From: VAZQ01 sp036557705 | GTDB lineage: Bacteria; Pseudomonadota; Alphaproteobacteria; Rhizobiales; Xanthobacteraceae | DNA: 64,000 bases | Assembly (NCBI GenBank): GCA_036557705.1 | Contig: DATBHB010000117.1 | Coordinates: 17,849-81,848 of the forward strand | Direction: 5' to 3' | Shown here: one piece after another, positions 8,492 through 17,229 of the stretch | Position numbering within the stretch: position 1 is the stretch's first letter | Layout: the number at the start of each line of letters is the position of its first letter | Notes under the pieces: model-generated | Database searches by the model: none | Seen by the model: the letters and a program-made list of their open reading frames with translations, nothing else | Told to the model about the DNA's origin: nothing | Program-made: the position numbers and the translations under genes

Positions 8492-9640
8492 CTATCCAGC
8501 CGCCGTTGCGGCGGCGGTCTTGGGGGCGAAACTTGCGTTGACCACTTCGCCGCCGCGGGTGAGCGCAGTCGCCTTGACGATCTCGTCATCCCAGTTGATC
8601 GCAACGGTCTTGGCGTTTCTGTCCACCAGGATTTCGAGAAAGGCAAAGAGGTTCCTCGCATAGAGGCTCGACGCTGAGGCGGCGATGCGGCCGGCCACAT
8701 TGAGATACCCAACGATCTTGACCCCGCCTGCATCCACGACTTCGCCGGGCTTCACACCTTCGCAGTTGCCGCCGCGTTCGACCGCAAGATCGACGATCAC
8801 GGAGCCGGGTCGCATCGAGGCGACCATATCCTTGGAGATGAGCCGTGGCGCCGGACGGCCGGGAATCAGCGCCGTGGTAATGACAATGTCCTGTTTCTTG
8901 ATGTGCTCGGCGACCAGCGCCGCCTGTTTGGCCTGGTATTCCTTGGACATTTCCTTGGCGTAACCGCCGGCGGTCTCCGCCTGCTTGAACTCCTCGTCTT
9001 CTACCGCGATGAATTTTGCTCCCAGGCTCTCGACCTGCTCCTTGGTGGCTGGCCGCACGTCGGTCGCGGTGACGATCGCGCCCAGCCGGCGCGCGGTCGC
9101 GATCGCCTGCAGGCCGGCGACCCCGACACCCATGATGAATACTTTCGCGGCCGGGATCGTGCCGGCCGCCGTCATCATCATCGGCAGTGCCCGGCCGTAT
9201 TCGGCGGCGGCATCGATGACCGCGCGATAGCCGGCGAGGTTGGCCTGGCTGGAGAGCACATCCATGACCTGGGCGCGGGTGATGCGCGGCATCAGCTCCA
9301 TGGCGAAGGCCGTGAGGCCCGCATCGGCTAGGGTCTTGATCGCCGTCTCGTTCCCGTACGGGTCCATGATGGCGATGACGATCGCGTCTTTCTTGTAATT
9401 CGCAAGTTCCAGCACCCCGGGCCGCCGGACTTTGAGGACGATATCCGCGTCGGCCAACGCACCGTTGGTGACGACTGCGCCGGCAGCGACGTAATCGCTG
9501 TCCGGGATCCCGCAACGCATCCCGGCGCCGGGCTCGATCGCAACCTCGGCGCCAAGTCCCTTCATCTTCTTGACCGTGTCCGGCGTTGCCGCGACCCGGC
9601 CTTCAGCGGGGTCTAATTCACGCGCAACTGCAATGCGCAT
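8492..9640 (-). CDS. pntA1: NAD(P) transhydrogenase subunit alpha, part 1 (NAD-binding domain I)
   Basis: The 382-residue soluble protein is related to alanine dehydrogenase. It shows 'RVAATPDTVKK' at the N-terminus, the Rossmann loop 'VFIMGVGVAGLQAIATARRLGA', and 'DIVITTALIPGRPAPRLIS'. It binds NAD(H) and completes the PntA1-PntA2-PntB enzyme that supplies NADPH. The start ATG at 9640 fits the conserved 'MRIAVARE' opening. It is the first pnt gene on the minus strand. Confidence 0.97.
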   Translation of the reverse strand: MRIAVARELDPAEGRVAATPDTVKKMKGLGAEVAIEPGAGMRCGIPDSDYVAAGAVVTNGALADADIVLKVRRPGVLELANYKKDAIVIAIMDPYGNETAIKTLADAGLTAFAMELMPRITRAQVMDVLSSQANLAGYRAVIDAAAEYGRALPMMMTAAGTIPAAKVFIMGVGVAGLQAIATARRLGAIVTATDVRPATKEQVESLGAKFIAVEDEEFKQAETAGGYAKEMSKEYQAKQAALVAEHIKKQDIVITTALIPGRPAPRLISKDMVASMRPGSVIVDLAVERGGNCEGVKPGEVVDAGGVKIVGYLNVAGRIAASASSLYARNLFAFLEILVDRNAKTVAINWDDEIVKATALTRGGEVVNASFAPKTAAATAAG

Positions 9641-9690
9641 TACCCCGTCTCCTTATGCTGGGTGCTACGAGGTTGATAGTGTCGGGCCGG

Positions 9691-9984
9691 TCAACTGGCG
9701 GCTGAGAGACCGAGCGCGAGCAATGAGACGATGACCATGACGGCGCTCGGCATCCGCGCTCCGGTCGCAAAGCCATGCACCCCGATGATCGCCGCAAAAA
9801 CCAGAATGGCGAAGGACACCAGCCAATGGCCGGTCGTGCCCCCGATCGCCAGCGCGATCACCACACTGCTGAGGAAGAGCGTGGCGACATAGGCCAGTTG
9901 AACGAACATCTGGTACGTCGCCTGGTGCTGAGCCATATCGTTGCCGGTTGCGGTCGCATATTCGACCGGGCCGTGGTCCGCCAT
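9691..9984 (-). CDS. aa3-type cytochrome c oxidase subunit IV
   Basis: The 97-residue protein starts at 9984 behind a GGAGG ribosome site. It has an N-terminal soluble part with 'HQATYQMFVQL', the usual hallmark of the bacterial aa3 oxidase subunit IV family, followed by hydrophobic helices that likely span the membrane. The family is a small accessory subunit of the terminal oxidase and is commonly encoded just upstream of pntA1 in Hyphomicrobiales, as here. A longer open frame to 10077 is available but lacks the family start. Confidence 0.85.
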   Translation of the reverse strand: MADHGPVEYATATGNDMAQHQATYQMFVQLAYVATLFLSSVVIALAIGGTTGHWLVSFAILVFAAIIGVHGFATGARMPSAVMVIVSLLALGLSAAS

Positions 9985-10060
9985 ACATGCCTCCAAACTG
10001 CGCTTGAGCCCGCAGGCGGGGATTAGCCCAATCGTGTCGCCAGGGCAACGCTCGATCGTC

Positions 10061-10088
10061 GTAGGGCGGGTTAGCAAGCCCGCCCTAC
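10061..10088. repeat. Short GTAGGGCGGG palindrome that contains a stop codon
   Basis: GTAGGGCGGG and CCCGCCCTAC are perfect inverted arms around an 8-base loop. The TAG stop of the UbiB-type kinase gene, on the minus strand, is read from the right arm (10085-10087). A related palindrome lies at 60763-60786. Confidence 0.75.
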
Positions 10089-11437
10089 GCGAGCCCCGCC
10101 GCGCTCAGCGCGGCGCGCTGCCGCCGGCCGACAGCCGAAATCGAAAAATCCTCAATCGCTTCGTTGAACAGGCGGTGGAAATTGAGCTCCGCGCGAAGAT
10201 GCAGGAAAACGCCGCCGAGCCCGACGGCGGCGCGATCCATGAATACGAATTCGCGCGGGACTCGCACCGGCCCCTTCTGCTTGAGCGCCCGGTGCACTTC
10301 AAACGCCTGACGGCGGCCGTATTCGGCCGGCTTGACTCCATCGGCGAGGCTCCTGACCCGATCTTCGAGCAGCGGTCCATAGATGAAGCGTGCCCAGATG
10401 TTGAGGATGTCGATGAGTTCGCGGTCGAGCCGCTTGAACCCCCAGGTTTCATAGGCGTGCACGACAAGGGCGGGATCGTTGCGCCGCAGTCCGTTGTAGA
10501 GGTCGACCACCCCGCCGACAAACTTGGGCGGAAAAATGCGGATGCAGCCGTAGTCCAGGAGATTGATGCCGGCGGGCGCGCCGTCGTGCTCGAAGACCGA
10601 ATAATTGCCGAGATGCGGATCACCGTGGATCACGCCGAAGCGGCTGAACGGAAACCACCAGGCCGTGAACATGGCGGTTGCGAGGCGGTTGCGGATCGTA
10701 AGCAAATCCTCCTTATGAGTAAGGAGCGGTCGGCCGTCGAGCCAATCCAAGGTCAGCAGGCGGCCGGTCGAAAGCTCGGGCCAGGGCTGCGGCACCCGGA
10801 TCAGCTCAGTCTCGGCAAGCATTCTGCGGTAGAGGGCGACGTGCTTGGCTTCGCGCCGGTAGTCGAGTTCCTCGCGGATCCGGGCGCCGATCTCCTTGGC
10901 GATCTCGGTGGTGTCGATTGCCGGGTCCATGCGGCGGTGGATCGCAAAAATCACTCCAAGCTGGCGCAGGTCCGCTTCGACGGCCGACTGCATATCGGGA
11001 TATTGCAGTTTGCAGGCGAGGTCCGCACCGTCATGCGCGCGGGCTCGGTGCACCTGGCCAAGCGAGGCCGCCGCGGCCGGATGGTGCTCGAAAGCCGCAA
11101 ATTTCTTCTGCCAGTCCGGGCCAAGCTCCGCCGTCATCCGCCGCTTGACGAAAGCCCAGCCCATCGGCGGCGCGTCGCTTTGGAGCTTGATGAGTTCAGC
11201 GGCATATTCGGGCGGCAGTGCGTCCGGAATGGTGGCCAGCAGCTGGGCTGCCTTCATGATCGGCCCTTTGAGCCCGCCCAGCGCCGCCGCCAATTCGATC
11301 GCATTCCTGCCGCGGTCGAGCGCAAGACCGAGGAAACGCGCGCCGGCATAGCGTGCAGCAATCCCGCTCATATTGGCCCCGACCCGTGCATAGCGTGCAG
11401 CACGGGCCGAAAAGCGATTCCTTTCCTGGTCGTTCAT
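10085..11437 (-). CDS. UbiB/AarF/ADCK-family atypical kinase
   Basis: The 450-residue protein belongs to the ABC1/UbiB group linked to ubiquinone biosynthesis and lipid homeostasis. It has the KxGQ-type segment in the form 'MKAAQLLATIPDALPPEY', the alanine-rich nucleotide loop 'AAAASLGQVHRA', the catalytic 'HGDPHLGNYSV' and 'LLDYGCIRI' in place of DFG. The Gly-to-Ala change in KxGQ appears characteristic of a subgroup. The frame is open to 11560, but the ATG at 11437 (MNDQERNRF) opens at the conserved region. The last codons are formed by a palindromic repeat. Confidence 0.88.
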   Translation of the reverse strand: MNDQERNRFSARAARYARVGANMSGIAARYAGARFLGLALDRGRNAIELAAALGGLKGPIMKAAQLLATIPDALPPEYAAELIKLQSDAPPMGWAFVKRRMTAELGPDWQKKFAAFEHHPAAAASLGQVHRARAHDGADLACKLQYPDMQSAVEADLRQLGVIFAIHRRMDPAIDTTEIAKEIGARIREELDYRREAKHVALYRRMLAETELIRVPQPWPELSTGRLLTLDWLDGRPLLTHKEDLLTIRNRLATAMFTAWWFPFSRFGVIHGDPHLGNYSVFEHDGAPAGINLLDYGCIRIFPPKFVGGVVDLYNGLRRNDPALVVHAYETWGFKRLDRELIDILNIWARFIYGPLLEDRVRSLADGVKPAEYGRRQAFEVHRALKQKGPVRVPREFVFMDRAAVGLGGVFLHLRAELNFHRLFNEAIEDFSISAVGRRQRAALSAAGLA

Positions 11438-11798
11438 GCCGGCACCACTCGCGCGCGCCATCAGGAGCGCGCGGATCGCCAATGTTTTAGTGGGCGCGTG
11501 CTCGTGCTGCCAGAGCGGCGCACATGCACGCAGACGCGTGTAGTTGGGCGTCCGCGACACAACGCCTATGGGGCAACGGAAATGCCCTTTTTCTCCCCTC
11601 GCCCGGGCGCCATCGTGTTAGGAATGCCACGTCACCAGCTCCGTAGGGTGGGCAAAGGCGAACGCGCTTTAGGCGCGTGCGCCGTGCCCACGCGGATGTG
11701 TGCGCGTGGGCACGGCGCTCTGTTCGACGTATGGCGAGGCTCGTGCGTGTGGACCGCGGCCTTTGCCCACTCTACGAGCTTTTCGCGGGAGCTAAGCG
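11438..11798. other. Gene-free stretch between two divergent genes
   Basis: The left part (to 11560) is an open extension of the kinase frame with no family resemblance. The right part is almost wholly a family A repeat at 11643-11775. I see no convincing promoter for either flanking gene. Confidence 0.5.
11643..11775. repeat. GTAGGGTGGGCAAA palindromic repeat (family A, copy 3)
   Basis: It starts GTAGGGTGGGCAAAGGCG and ends GCCTTTGCCCACTCTAC, and is close in internal sequence to the copy at 6372-6502. It lies just upstream of the orphan ABC permease. Confidence 0.85.
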
Positions 11799-12530
11799 AT
11801 GCGGTTCATAGGTACGCTTTTTCAGGCCATTATCGGGCTTGCGGTTCTCGGATTGGCATGGTGGGGGGCCGTCAACCTGGCAGGAGTAGTTTCGAGCGCA
11901 TTTCCCGGACCGATCGAAGTCGGGAACAAGGCGCTCGAACTGCTGGGAGCGGACGCCTTTCAACAGCACGCCTGGGCGAGCCTCGGCGTCGTTCTCTACG
12001 CGCTCCTTCCCGGTCTTGCAGTCGGAATCCTGCTGGGTGCGGCGGCCGGCGGCTCGACGGGGGCGCGGTGGCTGTTCGGACCTTTCGTGATTGTCGTTGC
12101 CGCAGCGCCGCTGGTCGCAATCTACCCGCTGCTGATCATGTGGTTCGGCGCCGGGATCACGCCGAAGATCGTTTTCGTCTTCCTGGTCACGGCGTCTGCG
12201 GTCGCAAACACAATCATGGCGCGATGGCCAAGCTATTCGGATCTCAAAATCGTCGAGCCCGAAGGTCCCGCCCCGGTGGAGTGGCCGCCGCGCAGGCCGG
12301 GCCGCATCTGTGCCGTCATGGGCGGGCTGCGCCTGGGCGTGGTGCTGGGCGTTGCTGCCCTCGTAATCTCGGAATTGGTAGGATCGAACGCCGGGCTCGG
12401 CTATTTCGTGGAGTTGTCAGGCTCGCTGTTCAACGCCGCCGAGGCCATGGCGGCAGCGCTCGTGATTCTCCTTCCCACGATCGGGATCGCCGTCTTCCTT
12501 CAGGCTATCGAGGAGCAGCTCGCGGGGTAA
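11799..12530 (+). CDS. ABC transporter permease, nitrate/sulfonate/taurine type (orphan)
   Basis: The 243-residue inner-membrane protein has about six hydrophobic helices and resembles SsuC/TauC permeases: 'WASLGVVLYALLPGLAVGILLG', 'PLVAIYPLLIMWFGAGITPKI', and a terminal 'AAALVILLPTIGIAVFLQAIEEQL'. The EAA-type cytoplasmic loop is followed by a proline-rich insertion. No ATPase or binding protein is adjacent on the same strand. The two binding-protein-like genes at 14151 and 16200 are candidates for a partner, but that is inference. Confidence 0.85.
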   Translation: MRFIGTLFQAIIGLAVLGLAWWGAVNLAGVVSSAFPGPIEVGNKALELLGADAFQQHAWASLGVVLYALLPGLAVGILLGAAAGGSTGARWLFGPFVIVVAAAPLVAIYPLLIMWFGAGITPKIVFVFLVTASAVANTIMARWPSYSDLKIVEPEGPAPVEWPPRRPGRICAVMGGLRLGVVLGVAALVISELVGSNAGLGYFVELSGSLFNAAEAMAAALVILLPTIGIAVFLQAIEEQLAG

Positions 12531-12546
12531 TCAGCATAAACAGCTT

Positions 12547-14151
12547 TCAGGCCCTTCCTATTGGGAGCGGGCTCCTGTCGGCAAGCTCCATCTGCCGATA
12601 GGCGAGCTTCTCCATCAGTTCGGCGCGCACCGCGTGGTGGCCCGCGTCATCGAACAGATTGTCCATTTCGTGCGGATCATTCTCGAGGTCGTAAAGCTCG
12701 CCGTAGGGATCGCCTTGCGCAATCGTCATCCGCCAGCGGCGGGTCACCAGCGAACGCAGCCGCGCGCCTGAAGGGAGCCCGAAGACGGCGCGCTGCTGAT
12801 CATCCTCGATCACCATCGAGTCGCGCGCGAGGGTGCTGGCGCTCCCGTCCGTCAGCGGCAAAAGACTCAAGCCCTGGATCCCGTTATACGGCTCGACCCG
12901 CACGCGATCGAGAATGGTCCCGGCGACGTCAAGCGTACCGGCGAGCGCGTCGCACTCGCGCGCCGCGCGCTCTCCCGGTTCGGCCCAGATGAACGGCACG
13001 TGGGTGATGCCTTCGTAATGCGCCGGGCCTTTGAGCAGCAGTCCATGGTCGCCCAGGAAGTCGCCGTGGTCGGACGTGAATATCACGATGGTGTCGTCGG
13101 CAAGCCGCAAGGCGGCAAGTTGCGCCAGCACGCGGCCGACCGCGTCATCGATCATGGCAATCATCCCGCAGGATAGAGCCATCGCTTCGCGAGCCTCGCG
13201 CTCGTTGACCGAGAAAGCGGCTTGGCCGTTGAGATCCGACTTGCCGCTCTCGCGCTGCGCCAAAGCCCATGCGACCGGCCGCGCCGAAGCGCGGTTGCCG
13301 ACATCAAAGCTCGGCGGCAGCGGCATGTCTTTGGGGTCGTACATCGACCAGTAGCGGCCGGGCGGCGTAAAGGGATGGTGCGGATCGGGGAACGATGTCA
13401 TCAGGAAGAATGGTTTGCCGCGATCGCCTTTCGCGTAACGATCGAGCCACTCGCAGCTCTTCTCAGCAATATACGCGGTCGGATAAAGCGCCTCCGGGAT
13501 CGGCGTGCGCCAGGCCTGCGGGCAAACGTAATCGTGCGGCAGTTGATTGCTGCGGTCGCGCAGAACGTCGGCATCGGGGCGCTTCGCCTTGAGCCAGACG
13601 TAATAATGGCCGCCGACCTCGTCGCCGTGGCCGGTGCAGAGGTCCACGTACTCGAACCCATAGAACGGAAGCCGCATAGAAAAATCATGTCCCGCTTCCC
13701 AGCGCCTCGGATGCTCCTGATCGTAAGGACCGTCACCTGGGATCGGTTTCTTCGCCTCAGCGAAATCCGCACCGAGCGTCAAGTCGCCGGGCCGCGGCGA
13801 CGCGCGCTTGAGGATCGGCGGATGCGGGCCGAAATTCTGCAGGTGGCTCTTGCCGACCAGCGACGTCGCATAGCCGGCCGCGCGCAACGCATCGACAAAA
13901 GTGTTGGAGAAGAGCGACAGCGGCGAGCCGTTGCTGCGCACGCCGTGCACAGACGGCATCCGTCCGGTCATCAAGGTTGCCCGGTTCGGCATGCACACGG
14001 GCGTTGCTACATAAAACCGCGTGAAGCGCACGCCGCGTGCCGCAATCGAATCGATATGCGGCGTCTTGAGCACTGGATGGCCGGCGCAGCCGAGATAGTC
14101 GGCGCGCTGTTGATCGGTGATGAAGAAGAGAATGTTCGGCCGCTTTGCCAT
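12547..14151 (-). CDS. Sulfatase (arylsulfatase-type)
   Basis: The 534-residue enzyme is of the formylglycine sulfatase family. 'PVCMPNRATLMTGR' holds the CxPxR signature with Cys53 as the residue converted to formylglycine. 'PNILFFITDQQRADYLG' gives the N-terminal metal ligands and 'TSDHGDFLGDHGLLLKG' the second metal loop. It hydrolyses a sulfate ester; substrate unknown, and no signal peptide is seen. The start at 14151 overlaps the preceding stop as TGATG, so it is translationally linked to the binding-protein-like gene. No formylglycine-generating enzyme lies in the window. Confidence 0.92.
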   Translation of the reverse strand: MAKRPNILFFITDQQRADYLGCAGHPVLKTPHIDSIAARGVRFTRFYVATPVCMPNRATLMTGRMPSVHGVRSNGSPLSLFSNTFVDALRAAGYATSLVGKSHLQNFGPHPPILKRASPRPGDLTLGADFAEAKKPIPGDGPYDQEHPRRWEAGHDFSMRLPFYGFEYVDLCTGHGDEVGGHYYVWLKAKRPDADVLRDRSNQLPHDYVCPQAWRTPIPEALYPTAYIAEKSCEWLDRYAKGDRGKPFFLMTSFPDPHHPFTPPGRYWSMYDPKDMPLPPSFDVGNRASARPVAWALAQRESGKSDLNGQAAFSVNEREAREAMALSCGMIAMIDDAVGRVLAQLAALRLADDTIVIFTSDHGDFLGDHGLLLKGPAHYEGITHVPFIWAEPGERAARECDALAGTLDVAGTILDRVRVEPYNGIQGLSLLPLTDGSASTLARDSMVIEDDQQRAVFGLPSGARLRSLVTRRWRMTIAQGDPYGELYDLENDPHEMDNLFDDAGHHAVRAELMEKLAYRQMELADRSPLPIGRA

Positions 14152-15047
14152 CAAACCGAAAGCGCGCGGATCGTATCGTCGAACAGCTCGTCGACGGAAA
14201 AGCGGCGCGGGATCACGCCCTGGGCGAATGTGTAGCCGATGATCGCGTCGAGCGCGAGCCGGTTCTTCTCGATTCCATAGCGCAGCGGATCGTGCACCGG
14301 GTCCTTGTCGGGCAATCCTCCGGCGAGCTTGCTCTCGTGCAACAGACGAAAGATTTCCTTGACTACGTCGGGCCGCGAGCGCGCGATCGATTGGCGCACC
14401 ACGACCATGTGATTGATCGGAATGCCGCCGTGGCGCTCGGCCCATTTCTGCGCCGCCGCTTCCGGATTCGGGATCAGATGCTTGAGACGCGGATCGGGCA
14501 GGTGATCGCCGACGATTGCGGCCGCAACCTCGCCGTCGAGCAGCATCTGCGGCATGGTCTTGCCTTCCGGCGCGCGCTCCACATAGGGCGGATCGTGAAA
14601 TTCGGCGACGTGAGGATCCTCGAATGTGATCCAATGCACCTTCTTCGGGTCGACGCCGTATTCTTCCTGGAGAATGCCGCGCACCCACACGCCAGTCGTC
14701 ACCGTATAGGCCCGCACCGCCACGCGCTTGCCCTCGAGATCGCCCGGCTTGAGTTCGCCGCGTTCGGGACTGTAAGCGATCGTGTGGTGCTGGCCGCGCC
14801 CCACCACTACGGCGGGAATGAGGGTGTACGGCTTGTTGAACGCCTTGGCTTGCAGAAACGTGACGATCGCAAGCTCGCTCACATCGAATTTGGCCTCGCG
14901 CACAACAGACTTGAAAAAATTGTTCGCGACTTTGACCTCGGCGAAGTCGAATTCGATGAGGTCGGATTTCAATTGTTTGTTCTTCAGCGCGCTGGTGGCG
15001 GGATAGGTCCCGAACATCGCGCTTAATCTCATTTTCTCCGCAGCCAT
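14151..15047 (-). CDS. 4,5-dihydroxyphthalate decarboxylase-like / ABC-type substrate-binding fold protein
   Basis: The 298-residue protein has the periplasmic-binding-protein-like fold of a family often named 4,5-dihydroxyphthalate decarboxylase. Visible segments are 'FDVSELAIVTFLQAKAFNKP', 'LEGKRVAVRAYTVTTGVWVRG' and 'YGVDPKKVHWITFEDPHV'. No export signal is visible. The name may reflect homology only; a ligand-binding role is equally possible. Start at 15047 has an AGGAG site at 8 bases. It shares an overlapping stop-start with the sulfatase and is paralogous to 16200-17180. Confidence 0.8.
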   Translation of the reverse strand: MAAEKMRLSAMFGTYPATSALKNKQLKSDLIEFDFAEVKVANNFFKSVVREAKFDVSELAIVTFLQAKAFNKPYTLIPAVVVGRGQHHTIAYSPERGELKPGDLEGKRVAVRAYTVTTGVWVRGILQEEYGVDPKKVHWITFEDPHVAEFHDPPYVERAPEGKTMPQMLLDGEVAAAIVGDHLPDPRLKHLIPNPEAAAQKWAERHGGIPINHMVVVRQSIARSRPDVVKEIFRLLHESKLAGGLPDKDPVHDPLRYGIEKNRLALDAIIGYTFAQGVIPRRFSVDELFDDTIRALSV

Positions 15048-15070
15048 GCGAGGCACTCCTGAAGTGGCTC

Positions 15071-15195
15071 CGTCATCCTGAGGCGCGAGCACGCAATCGC
15101 TTGATTGCGTGCGAGCCTCGAAGGATGACGCCACCAGCCGTCGCCCTTCGAGGCTCGCCCGGCCGCAGAGGCCGGGCGAGCGCCTCAGGATGACG
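15071..15195. repeat. CGTCATCCTGAGG-type palindromic repeat
   Basis: The block runs from CGTCATCCTGAGGCGCGAGC to GCGCCTCAGGATGACG, with nested smaller palindromes (ACGCAATCGCTTGATTGCGT; GCCCGGCC...GGCCGGGC). A related copy lies at 42768-42928. It separates two genes of the minus-strand run. Confidence 0.75.
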
Positions 15196-15200
15196 CTCTC

Positions 15201-16046
15201 TTAATCGGCCAAGGCAGGGTAGAGCGACTGTGCCGCCTTGGCAAAGACCCAGTCGAGATCGTTTTGCGCCAGCGCCGCGAGCGATTTGTGGCCAAGCGCC
15301 AGCAGCGCCGGCAGGCTTCCCTCGGAGGACGGATAATTCGAGCCCCAGGCCAGGCGCTGCGCGCCGAACTCGGACACCAGCTTCGGGAAAAAGGTTTCGG
15401 GCGTGGCCTTGCCCTTTTTCGCCTCGGTGAAATTGCGTTCGGTCAGTTTGAGGTAAAGGTTCGGATGACGCGCCAAAGCAAACAGGCTCGCGGCCGCCGC
15501 GTAGGGCGGTCCATCGTCAATCTGCGGCCGCGCCGCGTGATCGAGGATGACTTTGACGCTTGGAAAGCGTTGCAGCATGCCGGTGAGTTGCGGAAGCCCC
15601 TTCGCGGACATCTGCATGCAGATCGAGAGGCCGACCTCGCTCGCGTACTCCCACGCCGGAAAAGATTTCGGATCGTCGATCCAGGAGGCCTGTTCGGTCA
15701 TCGTACTGCCGAAGGTGAACAGGCGCATCCCGGTGAGCCGGCGGTCGAGCCAGTAACGCATGCGTTCGCGGGCGTCCGCCGCCAGCACGTCGGCGGAAAA
15801 TACCCCGGTGAAGCGATCGGGATGGGCGACAACCGCATCGGCGACGTAGGAATTATCGTGCCCATAGCAGGTCGAAGCCTGCACGATTGCAGCCTTCTGC
15901 ACGCCGGCTTGGTCCATGGCGGCGATCAACTGCTCCGCCGTAATCGGTCTCGTCTCCGACCAGTCCGATTGCCTGCCGCCCAAAGGCGCGCGCGGATAGC
16001 GCGTCCGGTCGGTCGAGATGATGTGCGGATGAATGTCGATGATCAT
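15201..16046 (-). CDS. Amidohydrolase-family TIM-barrel hydrolase (COG3618-like)
   Basis: The 281-residue protein is a metal-dependent hydrolase of the amidohydrolase 2 group. The metal pair of strand 1 is HPH (His6, His8) in 'MIIDIHPHII'; 'VILDHAARPQ' and 'LAWGSNYPSSEG' mark later strands. The usual Asp of GSDYP is Asn here, a variant I associate with this subfamily. It probably opens a lactone or cleaves an amide or C-C bond in a catabolic route. The start codon abuts a tandem repeat and has no visible ribosome-binding site. Confidence 0.86.
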   Translation of the reverse strand: MIIDIHPHIISTDRTRYPRAPLGGRQSDWSETRPITAEQLIAAMDQAGVQKAAIVQASTCYGHDNSYVADAVVAHPDRFTGVFSADVLAADARERMRYWLDRRLTGMRLFTFGSTMTEQASWIDDPKSFPAWEYASEVGLSICMQMSAKGLPQLTGMLQRFPSVKVILDHAARPQIDDGPPYAAAASLFALARHPNLYLKLTERNFTEAKKGKATPETFFPKLVSEFGAQRLAWGSNYPSSEGSLPALLALGHKSLAALAQNDLDWVFAKAAQSLYPALAD

Positions 16047-16112
16047 GTCAGGGATCAGGTGTCAGGGATCAGGTGTCAGGTATCAGGGATCAGGGATCAG
16101 GTGTCAGGGACC
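16047..16112. repeat. Short tandem repeat of TCAGGGATCAGG units
   Basis: Units such as GTCAGGGATCAGGT recur about five times with small variations (GGTATCAGGGATCAGGGATC). The array directly abuts the start codon of the amidohydrolase gene. Degenerate related text continues to about 16199 (CTGATACCTGATTTCTGATC). Units are too short and unspaced to be CRISPR. Confidence 0.8.
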
Positions 16113-16199
16113 AGACGCGAAGACATTAGGGATCAGAGATCTGATCAGAAGTTGGGATGCCAGGCTCCATCTCTGTTTCTGCTGATACCTGATTTCTGA

Positions 16200-17180
16200 T
16201 CAGCTGATTTCTGGATTCGCGAACAGCTTCTCAATTGGCAGCCGTTTCGGCATCAGTTCCTGCTGGACCGCATAGGTGATCATGGCCTCTATCGAGGGCA
16301 GGTTGGCCGCCACCCCGTAGGGCAGCGGATCGTCGCCGACGATGGGCATGAACTCGCGATATTTGCGATCGTCGGTGTCGTTCAACGAGCCCGATTTCAA
16401 CTGCTCCAGATAGAGTCGTTTCGATTCGACAAATCCGCCGAACAGCGATTTGGCGAGCCAGGGATGGTCGGCGAGGAATTGCTCCTTGATGACGATGAGG
16501 CCGTGGATCGGATAGATCCCGGTGCGGCGAAACCACTCCGCCTCGAGCTTCACCCCGTCCGGGAACAGCTCATAATATTCAGGGGGCGTCGGCGCGGCTC
16601 GCCACCCCCCTTGCGGGGAGCCCTCGCGGCCGATCCCGGCATTGCCGGTCAGACCGGCCTGGATCTCGCCGTCCGCCATCATGGCGCGGAGCGAGCGCCC
16701 CTGCGGAGCGTGCATCACGTTGGGCGGCAACCGCAATTCGGTGACGTGTTCTTCGTCATCGACCACCCAGGTCACTTTTGCCGAATCGAGCCCGTAATCG
16801 TTGACCAGGATGCCGCGTGTCCACACTCCTGACGTGACCGACCAGGCGCGCACCGCGACCTTCTTGCCGTGCAAATCGGACGGAACCCGAATGCCGGAAT
16901 CTGGGCGGCATACGAGGCCGGTGTGGTGGAAGCGCCGCATCACGAAAACCGGCAACGCGATATACGGCGCTCCAAGTGCGCGGGCGATCATGTAGGTGGT
17001 CGGCGCCATCTCGCAGACATCGAATTCGAGATTGCGGACCATGCGGCGGAACGCAGCGATGATCGGGGTCACCTCGACAAGGTCGAGATTGACATCAGGG
17101 ATCTGCACGCGGCCGTCTTTCAGCGCGGCGGTGTGGCCGTAAGTCGCGATTGCCGTCTTCAGCCGGACCGGATTACTCAT
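16200..17180 (-). CDS. 4,5-dihydroxyphthalate decarboxylase-like / substrate-binding fold protein, second paralogue
   Basis: The 326-residue protein is a paralogue of 14151-15047. Shared segments include 'LEFDVCEMAPTTYMIARALG', 'LHGKKVAVRAWSVTSGVWTRG', and 'YGLDSAKVTWVVDDEEHVTE'. It has an extra loop near residue 200 ('GREGSPQGGWRAAPTPPEYY') absent from the other. Two ATGs are close; the one at 17180 has AGGAGG at a proper 7-base distance, while 17186 is only one base from it. It is first in a minus-strand run with the amidohydrolase, the second paralogue and the sulfatase. Confidence 0.8.
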   Translation of the reverse strand: MSNPVRLKTAIATYGHTAALKDGRVQIPDVNLDLVEVTPIIAAFRRMVRNLEFDVCEMAPTTYMIARALGAPYIALPVFVMRRFHHTGLVCRPDSGIRVPSDLHGKKVAVRAWSVTSGVWTRGILVNDYGLDSAKVTWVVDDEEHVTELRLPPNVMHAPQGRSLRAMMADGEIQAGLTGNAGIGREGSPQGGWRAAPTPPEYYELFPDGVKLEAEWFRRTGIYPIHGLIVIKEQFLADHPWLAKSLFGGFVESKRLYLEQLKSGSLNDTDDRKYREFMPIVGDDPLPYGVAANLPSIEAMITYAVQQELMPKRLPIEKLFANPEIS

Positions 17181-17229
17181 CGGCATGCCTCCTGCGCGTC
17201 GTCCGGTTCCCGGCGGTCCTCTTTGCGGG

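Noticed and set aside
11438..11560. N-terminal extension of the UbiB-type kinase
   Set aside because: The additional 41 residues have no resemblance to the family, and the ATG at 11437 already starts before the first conserved helix.
9941..12601. An 886-residue open frame on the plus strand
   Set aside because: It runs antisense to the UbiB-type kinase, through a repeat, and into the permease in another frame; no single domain is visible.
16047..16199. Possible CRISPR-like array
   Set aside because: Units are about 12-14 bases with no spacers and no cas genes; it is a simple tandem repeat.
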